Below, in pieces: positions 1 to 9,100 of a stretch of DNA of 64,000 bases; the stretch's first letter is position 1; every line of letters begins with the position of its first letter. The stretch covers positions 124,001 to 188,000 of the forward strand of contig NZ_QVQV01000009.1 in the NCBI RefSeq assembly GCF_003429005.1. The letters run 5' to 3'. The translations under genes and the position numbers were made by a program. A model generated the notes under the pieces. That model searched no databases. It was not told the DNA's origin and saw nothing but the letters and a program-made list of their open reading frames with translations. Source of the DNA: Paraburkholderia sp. DHOC27 (GTDB lineage: Bacteria; Pseudomonadota; Gammaproteobacteria; Burkholderiales; Burkholderiaceae).

Positions 1-985
1 CGGCCGGGCACTGCCCAGAATCCGCGCGCGCGTGGCGCGTGATCTGAAACTCGACGGCATGCCTTGCGACAAGGTCGTGGCGGCAATCGTGCAGTTGCTG
101 GATTCCACCTTGATACGGGTCGGCAGCGCGGAATACGCGCGTGACAATCAATCGTATGGGCTGACGACGCTGCGCAAGAAGCACCTGAAAATCAAGGCCG
201 GTCAACTGCGCTTCCAGTTTCGCGGCAAGAGCGGCATCGAACACGACGTGAGCATCGACAACCCGCGCGTCAAACGGATCGTGCGACGCTGCGCCGAATT
301 GCCGGGCCACGATCTGTTTCAATACATCGACGACGATGGCACGCGTCACACGGTCGGCTCGGCGGACATCAACGACTACCTGAAGCGCGCGAGCGACGCC
401 GACTTCACCGCCAAGGACTACCGCACGTGGGCCGGCAGTGTCTACGCCTTTGCCGCCTTGCGCCGGTTGCTCTGCACGAGCGCGGCGGAAGCGCGGCGCC
501 ATCTGGTGGCAACCGTCAAGGAAGTGGCCTCGCTACTGCGTAATACGCCCGCGGTGTGTCGCAAGTGCTACATCCACCCCGTCGTCATCGCGGCATTCGA
601 AGCCGACGAGCTGCAAGGCATCGGCGCCTGCCGTCCGCGTCGCGGCCTGCGGGTCGACGAAACAGCGTTCGCGACATTGCTTACGCGCACCGCCGCACGC
701 GCCACTAAACAGGCCGCGCGGCAGACAGTGAAACGTGCGGCGAATGCCGCACAGGGCGTACGCGGCAAGCATTTGCGCGCGGTCGCCGAAGCGGGCGTCA
801 AGGCATCTAATGGTTGCGATGCCATCGCGGCGGCCGCCGAAAAAGATCTCACAGCACTCCTGAAGAAATCACGCGCGGTGCGCAAGAACGCTTCCGGCAA
901 GGGCACGGCGAACAAACGGCCTGCGCGCGGCGCGCAGGCGCCGGCCGCCTCCTCACGTGGTGCGGTACGACCCGCTTCCACCTGA
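1..985 (+). CDS. DNA topoisomerase IB, 5'-truncated by window edge
   Basis: Relaxes supercoiled DNA through a transient 3'-phosphotyrosine bond. The reading frame is open from base 2, so the N-terminal part lies outside the window. Counting from the in-frame GTG at 32, the visible catalytic core carries the expected residues: Arg48 in TTLR, Lys66 in RGKSG, Arg131 in KDYRTWAGS, and the nucleophile Tyr180 in CRKCYIHP. Residues 200-317 form an Ala/Lys/Arg-rich tail without a recognisable domain, probably a basic DNA-contacting extension. The next gene starts 253 bp downstream on the same strand, so it may or may not be co-transcribed. Family assignment is firm; only the true start is unknown. 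Confidence 0.93.
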   Translation, partial: GRALPRIRARVARDLKLDGMPCDKVVAAIVQLLDSTLIRVGSAEYARDNQSYGLTTLRKKHLKIKAGQLRFQFRGKSGIEHDVSIDNPRVKRIVRRCAELPGHDLFQYIDDDGTRHTVGSADINDYLKRASDADFTAKDYRTWAGSVYAFAALRRLLCTSAAEARRHLVATVKEVASLLRNTPAVCRKCYIHPVVIAAFEADELQGIGACRPRRGLRVDETAFATLLTRTAARATKQAARQTVKRAANAAQGVRGKHLRAVAEAGVKASNGCDAIAAAAEKDLTALLKKSRAVRKNASGKGTANKRPARGAQAPAASSRGAVRPAST

Positions 986-1238
986 CTCCGACAGTCGACG
1001 TGCATTTGGACTGAATTCGAGCTGATTAACGAGCCCGCTTGAGCGGTTCACGTCGCTCCGTCATCAAAGCATGCGGGTGGCAGGCGCAGCATGAACGGGG
1101 CCGCTCGTGCTGCTCGTGCTACATGAACGGCACAGCATCACCATCGCCGCATGCCCACAGCCGCACTCAGGCGATTTACCATAGCGGGTAAGTTGCCCAC
1201 ACGCCTACCACTCATGCCCTGCTCCGGAGAGCCCCATC
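986..1238. other. intergenic spacer, nothing recognised
   Basis: Short spacer between the topoisomerase IB gene and the HAD phosphatase. I see no convincing terminator or small gene in it. The last bases carry the ribosome-binding site of the next gene (CGGAGAG before the ATG). Confidence 0.5.
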
Positions 1239-1913
1239 ATGCGCATTGAAACCGCTTTTCTGTTCGACCTCGACGGCACCCTGGTCGACAGCGTTTATCA
1301 ACACGTGCTTGCGTGGAAGCAGGCGCTGGATCAGGAAGGCATCGAGTTATCGGTGTGGCGCATCCACCGCAAGATCGGCATGAGCGGCGGGCTGTTCACC
1401 AATCAACTGCTGCGCGAGACCCACAGCGAGATGAGCGCCGAGCGTATCGAGCGGCTGCGGCAGGCGCACGCCGAGGCGTATCAGCGGTTGGGCAGTCAGG
1501 TCCGGCCGCTGCCCGGCGCGCGCGAACTGTTGCTGGCGCTTTCCAAGAGCGGCACGCGTTGGGCCATTGCGACGAGCGGCCGAATGGAAACCGCCGCGGT
1601 CAATCTGAAGGCGCTCGGTGTCGATCCGAACCGGACCGTGGTCGTGACACGCGACGACGTCAAGTACGCAAAGCCCGATCCGGATCTGTTCATCGCGGCG
1701 GCGGACCGCCTTGGCGTGCCGATCGATCACAGTGTGGTGGTGGGCGACAGCATCTGGGACATGCTCGCGGCACGCCGCTGCCGGGCGTTGGGGGTCGGGG
1801 TGCTGTCCGGCGGCTACGGCTCGGATGAACTGGAGCGCGCCGGCGCACTACGCGTCTATGAAGACCCGGCTGATCTGTTGCTGCATCTGGACGAGGTGGC
1901 CGCCCGGCCATAA
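1239..1913 (+). CDS. HAD-superfamily phosphatase (phosphoglycolate phosphatase-like)
   Basis: Predicted cytosolic hydrolase removing phosphate from a small phosphorylated metabolite through an aspartyl-phosphate intermediate. All four HAD motifs are visible: DLDGT with nucleophile Asp10 and acid/base Asp12, Ser113 in ATSGR, Lys145 in AKPDP, and Gly169-Asp170 to Asp174 in VVGDSIWD. The helical cap sits between motifs I and II (about residues 17-95), as in the beta-phosphoglucomutase/phosphoglycolate phosphatase subclass. Length 224 aa is normal. The ATG follows a GGAGAG ribosome-binding site. Substrate cannot be told from sequence; no metabolic partner is adjacent. Confidence 0.88.
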   Translation: MRIETAFLFDLDGTLVDSVYQHVLAWKQALDQEGIELSVWRIHRKIGMSGGLFTNQLLRETHSEMSAERIERLRQAHAEAYQRLGSQVRPLPGARELLLALSKSGTRWAIATSGRMETAAVNLKALGVDPNRTVVVTRDDVKYAKPDPDLFIAAADRLGVPIDHSVVVGDSIWDMLAARRCRALGVGVLSGGYGSDELERAGALRVYEDPADLLLHLDEVAARP

Positions 1914-1981
1914 ACCGTATTCAGGCAACAGGGTCACGCGGGCAGGCTCTGCTTCGGTTTTGAAACCGGCCTTGACGCGTG

Positions 1982-2533
1982 CTACCGCAGCCCGCACGGC
2001 GCGATCAACAGCATGGCGACATCCGTGGCCAGCAGTCCGAGCACGAACATCGTGCCGGACAGCGCACTCACGCGCGACAGGAACCAGTCGCGCTCGGCCC
2101 GCGTGCCTTTCAGCGCAGCGGGAAAGCGCCATGAAATCTGCGCCGTGCGCCACAGATTGCGCCACGCGAGCGCCGCGCCCGCAACCGCAAACACGAGGCA
2201 AACCAGGCTCGCCACGCCGAGGCCAAGCGGCGTCCAGGGCATGCTGCGCGCGAGGAACATGGGACCGGCGGCGTGGCATCCCCGCTCGAGGACGAGTTCC
2301 GCCATTGCCACCTGCGCGAGCCAGGCGAGCGGCGCGACCAGCAGCGCGAACAGGGTCCGTGGTGCGCTGATCGTCGCGCTGGTAGTGTTGGTAGTGTTGG
2401 TCGTGCCGCTGGAAGGTGTGTCTCGCGCAGTGCGGCGGTCGCGCGCATTCTGGATGAGCTGCGGTTGATGAACGGTGCGATGGTCTGGGCCATGCCGCGA
2501 AGGGGCGCGAGGGTGGTATCGGTCCGCGGTCAT
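1982..2533 (-). CDS. three-helix membrane protein, unknown function
   Basis: 183-aa protein with a polar, Thr/Arg-rich N-terminus (1-58) followed by three hydrophobic segments at about 60-82, 101-124 and 155-177. Two cysteines lie between or after the helices (near 86 and 180). I do not recognise a family. The coding assignment rests on the strongly hydrophobic helices in this frame, which would be unlikely in a shadow frame of GC-rich DNA. The low-complexity Thr-Asn repeat near residues 44-52 reflects a short DNA tandem repeat at about 2385-2410. The start may lie further in, near the first helix. Confidence 0.65.
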   Translation of the reverse strand: MTADRYHPRAPSRHGPDHRTVHQPQLIQNARDRRTARDTPSSGTTNTTNTTSATISAPRTLFALLVAPLAWLAQVAMAELVLERGCHAAGPMFLARSMPWTPLGLGVASLVCLVFAVAGAALAWRNLWRTAQISWRFPAALKGTRAERDWFLSRVSALSGTMFVLGLLATDVAMLLIAPCGLR

Positions 2534-3007
2534 GCTTGATCCGGTGGAATCATGCGAAAGCTCTGTCGTGCAAATACGTGCAAATGCCCTTTGATACGAA
2601 AGCGCCCGGGCGGACGAATCCGTTCAGACGTGCAAACCGACCCGCTCAGTCCTCGATGTCGGACCTGGTGTCGGGTCTTCTTGCATTGCAGTGCAGCAAG
2701 ATTCGGGCCGATTCGGGCCGTCTTTGCGGTCGGCGGCCTCCGCACATGATGAGCGGCACCCTGTCAGCCTTATGGAGCAAGGCGCGGCAGTACGCCTCGA
2801 CGCTCACCGTCGCGCTTCCAGACGCTCGCTTTGGCGTCTTCGGCCTCGAATAATTCGCGCTGGCCCACCTGCAATAGCTGCAATCCGCGCAAGAATTGCA
2901 ATGCTCCCGGCAGCGCTTACCGGCCGGTTTTCACGCTCAGTTTTCACACACACCAGGAACATGCGTTGCTGAATTCGGGGTATCTCAACCTTCGACTGGA
3001 GCACATC
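2534..3007. other. 474-bp spacer, no gene recognised
   Basis: Region between the start of the leftward membrane-protein gene and the PRC-barrel gene. It holds a duplicated GATTCGGGCC decamer near 2700-2720 and several GCAAT pentamers near 2870-2905. Open frames here look like non-coding GC-rich filler. It should contain the promoters of the two divergent genes but no good sigma-70 pair stands out. Confidence 0.4.
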
Positions 3008-3550
3008 ATGCCCCTGCTCAACCAGACACCCGGCGCACATGATGAGGTGGGCGCGAAAATCGTTGGCGCAGGCGGCGCGAGTGGAACGGGCTCGGGCCCG
3101 GGCCCTGAAGTGATGGCCGCGAGCACGCTCGGCGGCGACAAGGTACTCAGCACGGAAGGCGACGACATCGGCAAGATCAAGGACATCATGCTCGACGTGC
3201 GCTCTGGGCGGATCGCCTACGCGGTGCTGTCGAGCGGCGGCTTTCTCGGCATCGGCGACAAGCTGCTGGCCATTCCCTGGCACGCGCTGACGCTCGACAC
3301 CGCCCGCCAATGTTTTCGCGTCGCGATGTCCTCGGAAAGCATCCGTAACGCACCCGGTTTCGACAAGGATCACTGGCCCTCGATGGCCGACGAAACCTGG
3401 GCTACCTCGATTCATCAGTTCTACGGTCGTGAACCGTACTGGAATCGTAATTCGGACCCCGTAGCAATTCGCGAGCGCAACGACCTCGGCGTCGAGCCGA
3501 TTGCGCCAGGCAGCTCCGATGCACCCGAAGCCGGCGGCGTGAAGTTGTGA
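3008..3550 (+). CDS. PRC-barrel domain protein
   Basis: 180-aa protein whose middle (about residues 45-95) matches the PRC-barrel fold: a segment with GDDIGKIKDIMLD, then strands around AYAVLSSGGFLGIGDKLLAIPW. PRC-barrel proteins of this type are soluble, often stress-linked or photosynthesis-derived, with no enzymatic residues; the role here is unknown. The start at ATG 3008 was chosen because TGGAG lies 7 bases upstream; an open frame extends further upstream but codes nothing sensible. The Gly/Ser-rich stretch near residues 22-32 is a flexible linker. It is followed closely by the DUF3175 gene on the same strand, a pairing that suggests co-expression. Confidence 0.85.
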   Translation: MPLLNQTPGAHDEVGAKIVGAGGASGTGSGPGPEVMAASTLGGDKVLSTEGDDIGKIKDIMLDVRSGRIAYAVLSSGGFLGIGDKLLAIPWHALTLDTARQCFRVAMSSESIRNAPGFDKDHWPSMADETWATSIHQFYGREPYWNRNSDPVAIRERNDLGVEPIAPGSSDAPEAGGVKL

Positions 3551-3616
3551 TAACTGCTTTTGGACCTTTTGACAAGGCACGCAGGACGGTCCACGCTCAC
3601 GTCGACGAGGCACATC

Positions 3617-4069
3617 ATGGTTAGCAGGAAATCGAAGCAATCCGCGAAACGACCAGCGAAGCATCCCGCCGCTCGCGCACGTTCGGGCCGGCCACCCCGC
3701 CAGCGACATGCTCAGGCGCACGCGCACCGGCGCGCGAAATCAGCAGGCGGTTCCACGTCGCAACGGTCACAGCAGTCACAGCAGTCGCGGCATGGCTCGG
3801 AAAAGTGGTCCCATCAGGTCATGGAGACCAGCGATGCGATGGACCTCGAAGCGGATATCTTCAAGACGGGCAGCGCCCATGCCATCGCGGAGTCGTTGAA
3901 GCGCTCGTCGACGCACAGCCGTCGCCGTAAAGGCACGCCGTTTCAGTCGGCGATGTCGATGCTGAACTTCTACATCAATCGTGCGGGCAAAAATCTGCCC
4001 AGGACACGCAAGGCTACGCTGGAAAAGGCCAAACGCGAGTTGCGCATTGCGTTTGGCCGCGCGCCTTGA
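3617..4069 (+). CDS. DUF3175 protein
   Basis: 150-aa protein. The N-terminal half (1-60) is very rich in Lys, Arg, His, Ser and Gln, with an SQQSQQS repeat, and looks disordered or nucleic-acid binding. The C-terminal half (about 65-148) matches DUF3175: KWSHQVMETSDAMDLE, then SRRRKGTPFQSAMSMLNFYINRAGKNLP. No function is established for the family. Start ATG 3617 has GAGG upstream and removes a non-conserved extension. It lies 66 bp after the PRC-barrel gene and may share its transcript. Likely a small stress-associated DNA-binding or structural protein, but that is inference from charge only. Confidence 0.82.
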   Translation: MVSRKSKQSAKRPAKHPAARARSGRPPRQRHAQAHAHRRAKSAGGSTSQRSQQSQQSRHGSEKWSHQVMETSDAMDLEADIFKTGSAHAIAESLKRSSTHSRRRKGTPFQSAMSMLNFYINRAGKNLPRTRKATLEKAKRELRIAFGRAP

Positions 4070-4164
4070 GCGCTGCAAACGCGGAGTGACGAAGACACTT
4101 CGAGCGGACCTGGCCGCATGGAATAATGGACTCCTGTTCGAGCAACTCGAGGCGAGTCCATTCA

Positions 4165-4758
4165 ATGCCGTCATCCCGTGAACACCGGCGCGCCGCGCAG
4201 ATCAGTGCCGCCAATTCGCTGTTTGCGTTTCTGAAAGCCATCCCCCTGCCGGACCGGCTGATCGAAGGCTGCATCATGGCTTTTCAGGCGGTGGTGGGCG
4301 CAAGTGCCGCGTACTGGATCGCGACGATGCTCAACGCCGAACAGCCGTTCTGGGCCGCCATCACCGCCATTGCCGTTTCGCAGCACAGCTATGTGGATAC
4401 TCGCAAGCTGTCGCGCGACCAGTTCATTGGCGCGATGGTCGGCGGCGTCTGTGGGCTGGCTGGCGCGGTATTGGGCGGCGATCATTTTGTCGCTTACTGC
4501 GTGACGGTGGCCGCCGCGATCATTCTCTGCTGGGCGTGGAATATCGGCAGCGCGGCGCGGCTGGGCGGCATCACGGCCACCATCATGCTGCTGGTGCCGC
4601 GGGTCGGGCCGCCCTGGCAAGTGGCGCTGTTGCGGCTCGGCGAGGTGACGCTCGGCACGGTCTGCGCGATGCTGGTGTGCTGGATCATCGGTTGGACCGA
4701 GCGTCGCTGGTTCAAACGCGCCGAAGCGGACGAAGCGGCAGAGCGAACCGCGCCCTAA
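4165..4758 (+). CDS. FUSC-like aromatic acid exporter family membrane protein
   Basis: About 197 aa with six hydrophobic segments: two around residues 35-60 and 60-85, then pairs near 95-115, 118-140, 145-165 and 170-190. The start of the membrane region (FQAVVGASAAYWIATML then PFWAAITAIAVSQ) and the RDQFIGAMVGGVCG segment match the N-terminal half of fusaric acid resistance/aromatic acid exporter proteins. Full FUSC pumps are about twice this length with a cytosolic domain; this is the short single-repeat type, so it may act as a dimer. ATG 4126 is an in-frame alternative start. No membrane-fusion partner is adjacent. Confidence 0.78.
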   Translation: MPSSREHRRAAQISAANSLFAFLKAIPLPDRLIEGCIMAFQAVVGASAAYWIATMLNAEQPFWAAITAIAVSQHSYVDTRKLSRDQFIGAMVGGVCGLAGAVLGGDHFVAYCVTVAAAIILCWAWNIGSAARLGGITATIMLLVPRVGPPWQVALLRLGEVTLGTVCAMLVCWIIGWTERRWFKRAEADEAAERTAP

Positions 4759-4815
4759 GTGCTTCCAGAGCGTGTGAGACGTCTGGCTGCCGCGGCGCAA
4801 ACCCCCACACCCCCC

Positions 4816-5859
4816 TCACCCGCGGCTCGCCTTGATCTGATCGCGACGAATCTCGCCCTGGCGCTCCAGCATCCAGCCCGGATACTCGGACGGCAACGCG
4901 CTCACCGCATCGAGCTTCGACAGTTCGTCGGCATTCAGTTCGACCTGTGTCGCGGCGATGTTGTCGTCCAGTTGCTCGACCTTCTTCGCGCCGACGATCA
5001 CCGACATCACCGAGCGCTGATGCAGCAGCCAAGCGAGCGCGACCTGCGCCACCGAAACTTTCTTCGTTTCAGCGATACCGCGCATCACGTCGATGCAGTC
5101 GTAAGCACGCTCCTTGTTCACCGGCGGAAAATCGAAGGTCGTGCGGCGGCTGCCCTGCTCGCCTTTCTGTTCGCGGCCGTACTTACCGCTCAGCAAGCCG
5201 CCCGCGAGCGGGCTCCAGACCATCAGACCGAGTCCTTCGGCGACGAGCATCGGGCCGAGTTCGCGTTCCAGATCGCGGCCCGCGATCGTGTAATACGCCT
5301 GCAGCGTTTCGAAGCGCGCGAGCCCATGACGTTCCGCGATACCCAGCGCCTTGACGATCTGCCACGCCGCCCAGTTCGAGACGCCGACGTAGCGCACGTG
5401 ACCGTGCTGCACGAGGGTGTCGAGCGCGCGCACGGTTTCTTCAATCGGCGTGGCCGGATCGAAACCGTGTATCTGGTACAGATCGATGTGATCGAGTTGC
5501 AGCCGCGCAAGGCTCGCCTTGATGCCGTCCATGATGTGATAGCGCGAGGCGCCGCGCATGTTCGGCCCCTTGCCGGTCTCGCCGAATACCTTGGTCGCCA
5601 CCACCACCTTGTCGCGCGGCACCTTGAGGTTTTTCAGCGCCTGGCCGGTGATCTGTTCGGAAATGCCTTGCGAGTACACATCGGCGGTATCGATGAAGTT
5701 GATGCCGGCGTCGAGTGCGCGACCCACTAGGCGCTCTGAATCGGCCTGCTGGAGATCGCCGATCTGCCGCCAGATGCCCTCGCCGCCGCCGAATGTCATG
5801 GTACCGAGGCAGAGTTCGGAAACAAACAGGCCCGTGCGGCCTAGCTGGTTATAACGCAT
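4816..5859 (-). CDS. aldo/keto reductase
   Basis: 347-aa NADPH-dependent carbonyl reductase of the (beta/alpha)8 barrel type. The catalytic tetrad is intact: Asp57 and Tyr62 in FIDTADVYSQG, Lys90 in VVVATK, His131 in LYQIHGFD. The C-terminal half holds the usual NADPH-binding stretch (VIVGAKKVEQLDDNI). The sequence is closest in style to the AKR group formerly called YajO/Tas or auxin-induced protein. Start ATG 5859 begins MRYNQLGRTG, the normal family start; a longer open frame upstream is non-coding. A perfect 12-bp inverted repeat with 34-bp spacing lies just upstream (5881-5938) and is a candidate operator. Substrate unknown. Confidence 0.93.
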   Translation of the reverse strand: MRYNQLGRTGLFVSELCLGTMTFGGGEGIWRQIGDLQQADSERLVGRALDAGINFIDTADVYSQGISEQITGQALKNLKVPRDKVVVATKVFGETGKGPNMRGASRYHIMDGIKASLARLQLDHIDLYQIHGFDPATPIEETVRALDTLVQHGHVRYVGVSNWAAWQIVKALGIAERHGLARFETLQAYYTIAGRDLERELGPMLVAEGLGLMVWSPLAGGLLSGKYGREQKGEQGSRRTTFDFPPVNKERAYDCIDVMRGIAETKKVSVAQVALAWLLHQRSVMSVIVGAKKVEQLDDNIAATQVELNADELSKLDAVSALPSEYPGWMLERQGEIRRDQIKASRG

Positions 5860-5880
5860 TGCATGCACTCCATTGACGGG

Positions 5881-5938
5881 TGGGATTTTGCAGAATAGTG
5901 CATGTGCGGCGTTCCGGCTGGCGATATGCAAAATCCCA
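5881..5938. promoter_or_regulatory. 12-bp perfect inverted repeat between aldo/keto reductase and lhr
   Basis: TGGGATTTTGCA at 5881-5892 is repeated inverted as TGCAAAATCCCA at 5927-5938, with 34 bp between the arms (centre-to-centre 46 bp, a little over four helical turns). It starts 21 bp upstream of the reductase ATG, inside the 304-bp divergent spacer. Placement and perfection suggest two half-operators or an RNA hairpin in the reductase leader. No regulator gene is adjacent. Confidence 0.6.
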
Positions 5939-6163
5939 TTCGAGCTGCTTCGCGCATCAGTCAAAACTGAACGCGGTCTGCGGCCATGTCGTCGTAGCAC
6001 GGTCATTTGTGCCGGAAGCGCCGTGAGCATCGCCAGTGCCGTGCCGTTCTCGTTGCCGCTGCGCTGCGCGCACCCTCGACGGCAGGTTTGGCGCGCGCCG
6101 CCGAAACCTGCGAGACTGCTGATTCAACCTGCAACCGGACGGCCGCCCCGCCGCCCTCTGGAT

Positions 6164-9100
6164 ATGGCTCGCCGCGCCCCCAACTACGTGAGCATGACTC
6201 CCGCCTCGTCCGTACCCTCCGCGAGCGACGTGCTCGACAGCTTTCATCCCGTTGTCGCCGCCTGGTTCCGCAACGCGTTTCCCGCGCCGACGGATGCGCA
6301 GTTGGCCGCGTGGCCGGCGATCCGCAGCGGCCGCTCGACGCTGGTCGCGGCGCCGACCGGCTCCGGCAAGACCTTGACGGCCTTCCTCTCGGCGCTGGAC
6401 GAACTGGTCCAGCAGGGCCTCGCCAACGGCGGCGCGCTGCCGGACGAAACCCTGGTGGTGTACGTCTCGCCGCTCAAGGCGCTCTCCAACGACATTCGTC
6501 TGAACCTGCAACGGCCGCTGGAGGGCATCGCCGCCGAGCTGGCGCAGCGCGGCCTGCCGCCGCTCGCGATCCGCACCGCCGTGCGCACCGGCGACACCAC
6601 GCAGCAGGAGCGCACCGCGCTGCGCAAACGCGCGCCGCACATTCTCGTGACCACGCCCGAGTCGCTCTACGTGCTGCTCGGCTCGGAGTCGGGCCGGCGC
6701 ATGCTGTCGACCACGCGCACGGTGATCGTCGATGAAATTCACGCGCTGGCCGGCAGCAAACGCGGCAGCCATCTCGCGCTCAGTCTGGAACGGCTCGACG
6801 CGCTGTGTGGCCGGCGCCTGCCGCGCATCGGCCTGTCGGCGACGCAAAAGCCGATCGGCGCAGTGGCGCGCTTTCTGGTAGGCGGCGCAAGCGTGACGAG
6901 CGAGACGCCGGCGGATTGCGCGATCGTCGACGTCGGCCACGTCCGTGAGCGCGATCTCGCGCTGGAGATTCCGCCGGTACCGCTCGAAGCGGTGTTGCCC
7001 AACGAAGTGTGGGAGCTGGTCTACAACCGTCTCGCCGAGCTGATCGCGCAACATCGCACCACGCTGATTTTCGTCAACACGCGCCGCATGGCCGAGCGCG
7101 CCGCGCGTCATCTGACTGAACGGCTCGGTCGGGACGTGGTGGCCGCGCATCATGGCAGTCTCGCCAAGGAGCATCGTCTCGATGCCGAGCAGCGGCTCAA
7201 GCGTGGCGAGCTGCGCGTGCTGGTGGCAACGGCGTCGCTGGAACTGGGCATTGATATCGGCGATGTCGAGCTTGTCTGCCAGATGGGTTCGCCGCGCGCC
7301 ATCGCGCCGTTTTTGCAGCGCGTGGGCCGCTCGGGGCATCACGTGGGCGGCATGCCGAAGGGGCGGCTGTTTCCTGCTTCGCGCGACGACCTGATCGAAT
7401 GCGCGGCGCTGCTCGATTGCGTGAGGCGCGGCGAACTCGACGCGCTGCGCATTCCGCGCGCTCCGCTCGACGTGCTCGCGCAACAGATCGTGGCCGAGGT
7501 GTCGAGCACGGAATGGAGCGAGGACGCGCTGTTCGACATGCTGCGGCACGCCGCACCCTACGCGGAGCTGTCGCGCGAGCAATACGATGCGGTGCTGCGG
7601 ATGCTCGCCGAGGGTTATACGGGCCGCCAGGGTCCGCGTGCCGCGTATCTGCATCGCGACGCCGTGAGTGGCACGCTGCGCGGACGGCGCGGCGGCAAAC
7701 TGTCGGCCGTGACCTCGGGCGGCACGATCCCCGAAAACTCGGACTACACGGTCGTTCTCGAGCCGCAGGCGGTGAATATCGGCACCGTCAACGAAGATTT
7801 CGCGGTCGAGAGTCTGGCGGGTGACGTGTTCCAGCTCGGCAATGCGTCGTACCGGATTCTGCGGGTGGAAAGCGGCCGCGTGCGGGTGGAGGACGCGCAG
7901 GGACAGCCGCCGAATATCCCGTTCTGGCTCGGCGAAGCGCCGGGACGCAGCGACGAGTTGTCGTTCGGCGTGGCGCGCTTGCGCGCGAAGATCGACGAGT
8001 TGCTGGACGATGACGGCCTTCGAGGCGACGCTGAGGTGGTTACGCCGCCTGCCGGGCCTGGCGTGAAACGCGCGACGCGTCGGGGGCGGCGCCTGGCGGT
8101 GGTGGAGGCGTCGAACGTGGCATTGGCCTCGGCGTCTGCTGCAACGGCTCAGACTGCTCTGGTCGCGCCACCCACGAGCGCGCAAGATTCCGCCCTTCCC
8201 GTTGCGATGACCGCCGCCCCCGGCATTGAACGCGCGATCGACTGGCTATGCGGCACGCTCGGGCTGAGCGAAGCCGCCGCGCGCCAGATCGTCGATTATC
8301 TCGCGCGCGCCCGTGCTGCGCTGACGGCCCTGCCCACTCAGGACACGCTCGTCATGGAGCGTTTCTTCGACGAGTCCGGCGGCACGCAACTGGTCATTCA
8401 TGCGCCGTTCGGCAGCCGTGTCAATCGCGCATGGGGCCTGGCGCTGCGCAAACGCTTTTGCCGCACCTTCAATTTCGAACTGCAAGCCGCCGCAACGGAA
8501 GACGCCATCATCCTCTCGCTGACCGGCGCCCACAGCTTCGTGCTGGATGAAGTGTGGCGTTATCTACATTCGAATACCGCCGAACACATCCTGATTCAAG
8601 CGCTGCTCGACGCGCCGCTCTTCGGTGTGCGCTGGCGCTGGAACGCCACGACCTCGCTCGCGCTGCCGCGTTACAGCGGCGGGCGCAAAACCGCGCCGCA
8701 ATTGCAGCGCATGCGCAGCGAGGATCTGCTGACGGCGGTGTTTCCGGATCAGGCGGCGTGTCTGGAGAATATTGTCGGCGAGCGCGAACTGCCGAGTCAC
8801 CCGCTCGTCGATCAGACCGTGGACGACTGTCTGCACGACGCAATGGATGCCGAAGGCTGGCTGCACCTGCTGCGGCGCATCGAGCAGGACGAGGTGCGGC
8901 TGATCACGCGCGAGCTGCCGGCCCCCTCGCCGCTGGCAGCGGAAATTCTCACCGCAAAGCCGTATGCGTATCTGGACGACGCGCCGATCGAAGAACGCCG
9001 CACTCAGGCCGTGTTGAACCGGCGCTGGTCCGATCCGGCTTCGGCGGACGACCTCGGTGCGCTGGATGCGAATGCCATCGACGGCGTGCGCGAAGAGGCG

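Noticed and set aside
2536..2853. Rightward 105-residue frame in the spacer before the PRC-barrel gene
   Set aside because: Composition like non-coding GC-rich DNA and no start signal; other overlapping frames equally long.
5873..6163. Open reading frame extending the Lhr helicase by 97 residues upstream
   Set aside because: Starts at TTG, crosses the inverted repeat near 5881-5938, contains no family similarity and makes the protein longer than known Lhr.
5957..8185. Leftward 742-residue frame opposite lhr
   Set aside because: Arg/His/Gln-rich composition of a shadow frame in GC-rich DNA; opposite strand holds conserved helicase motifs.
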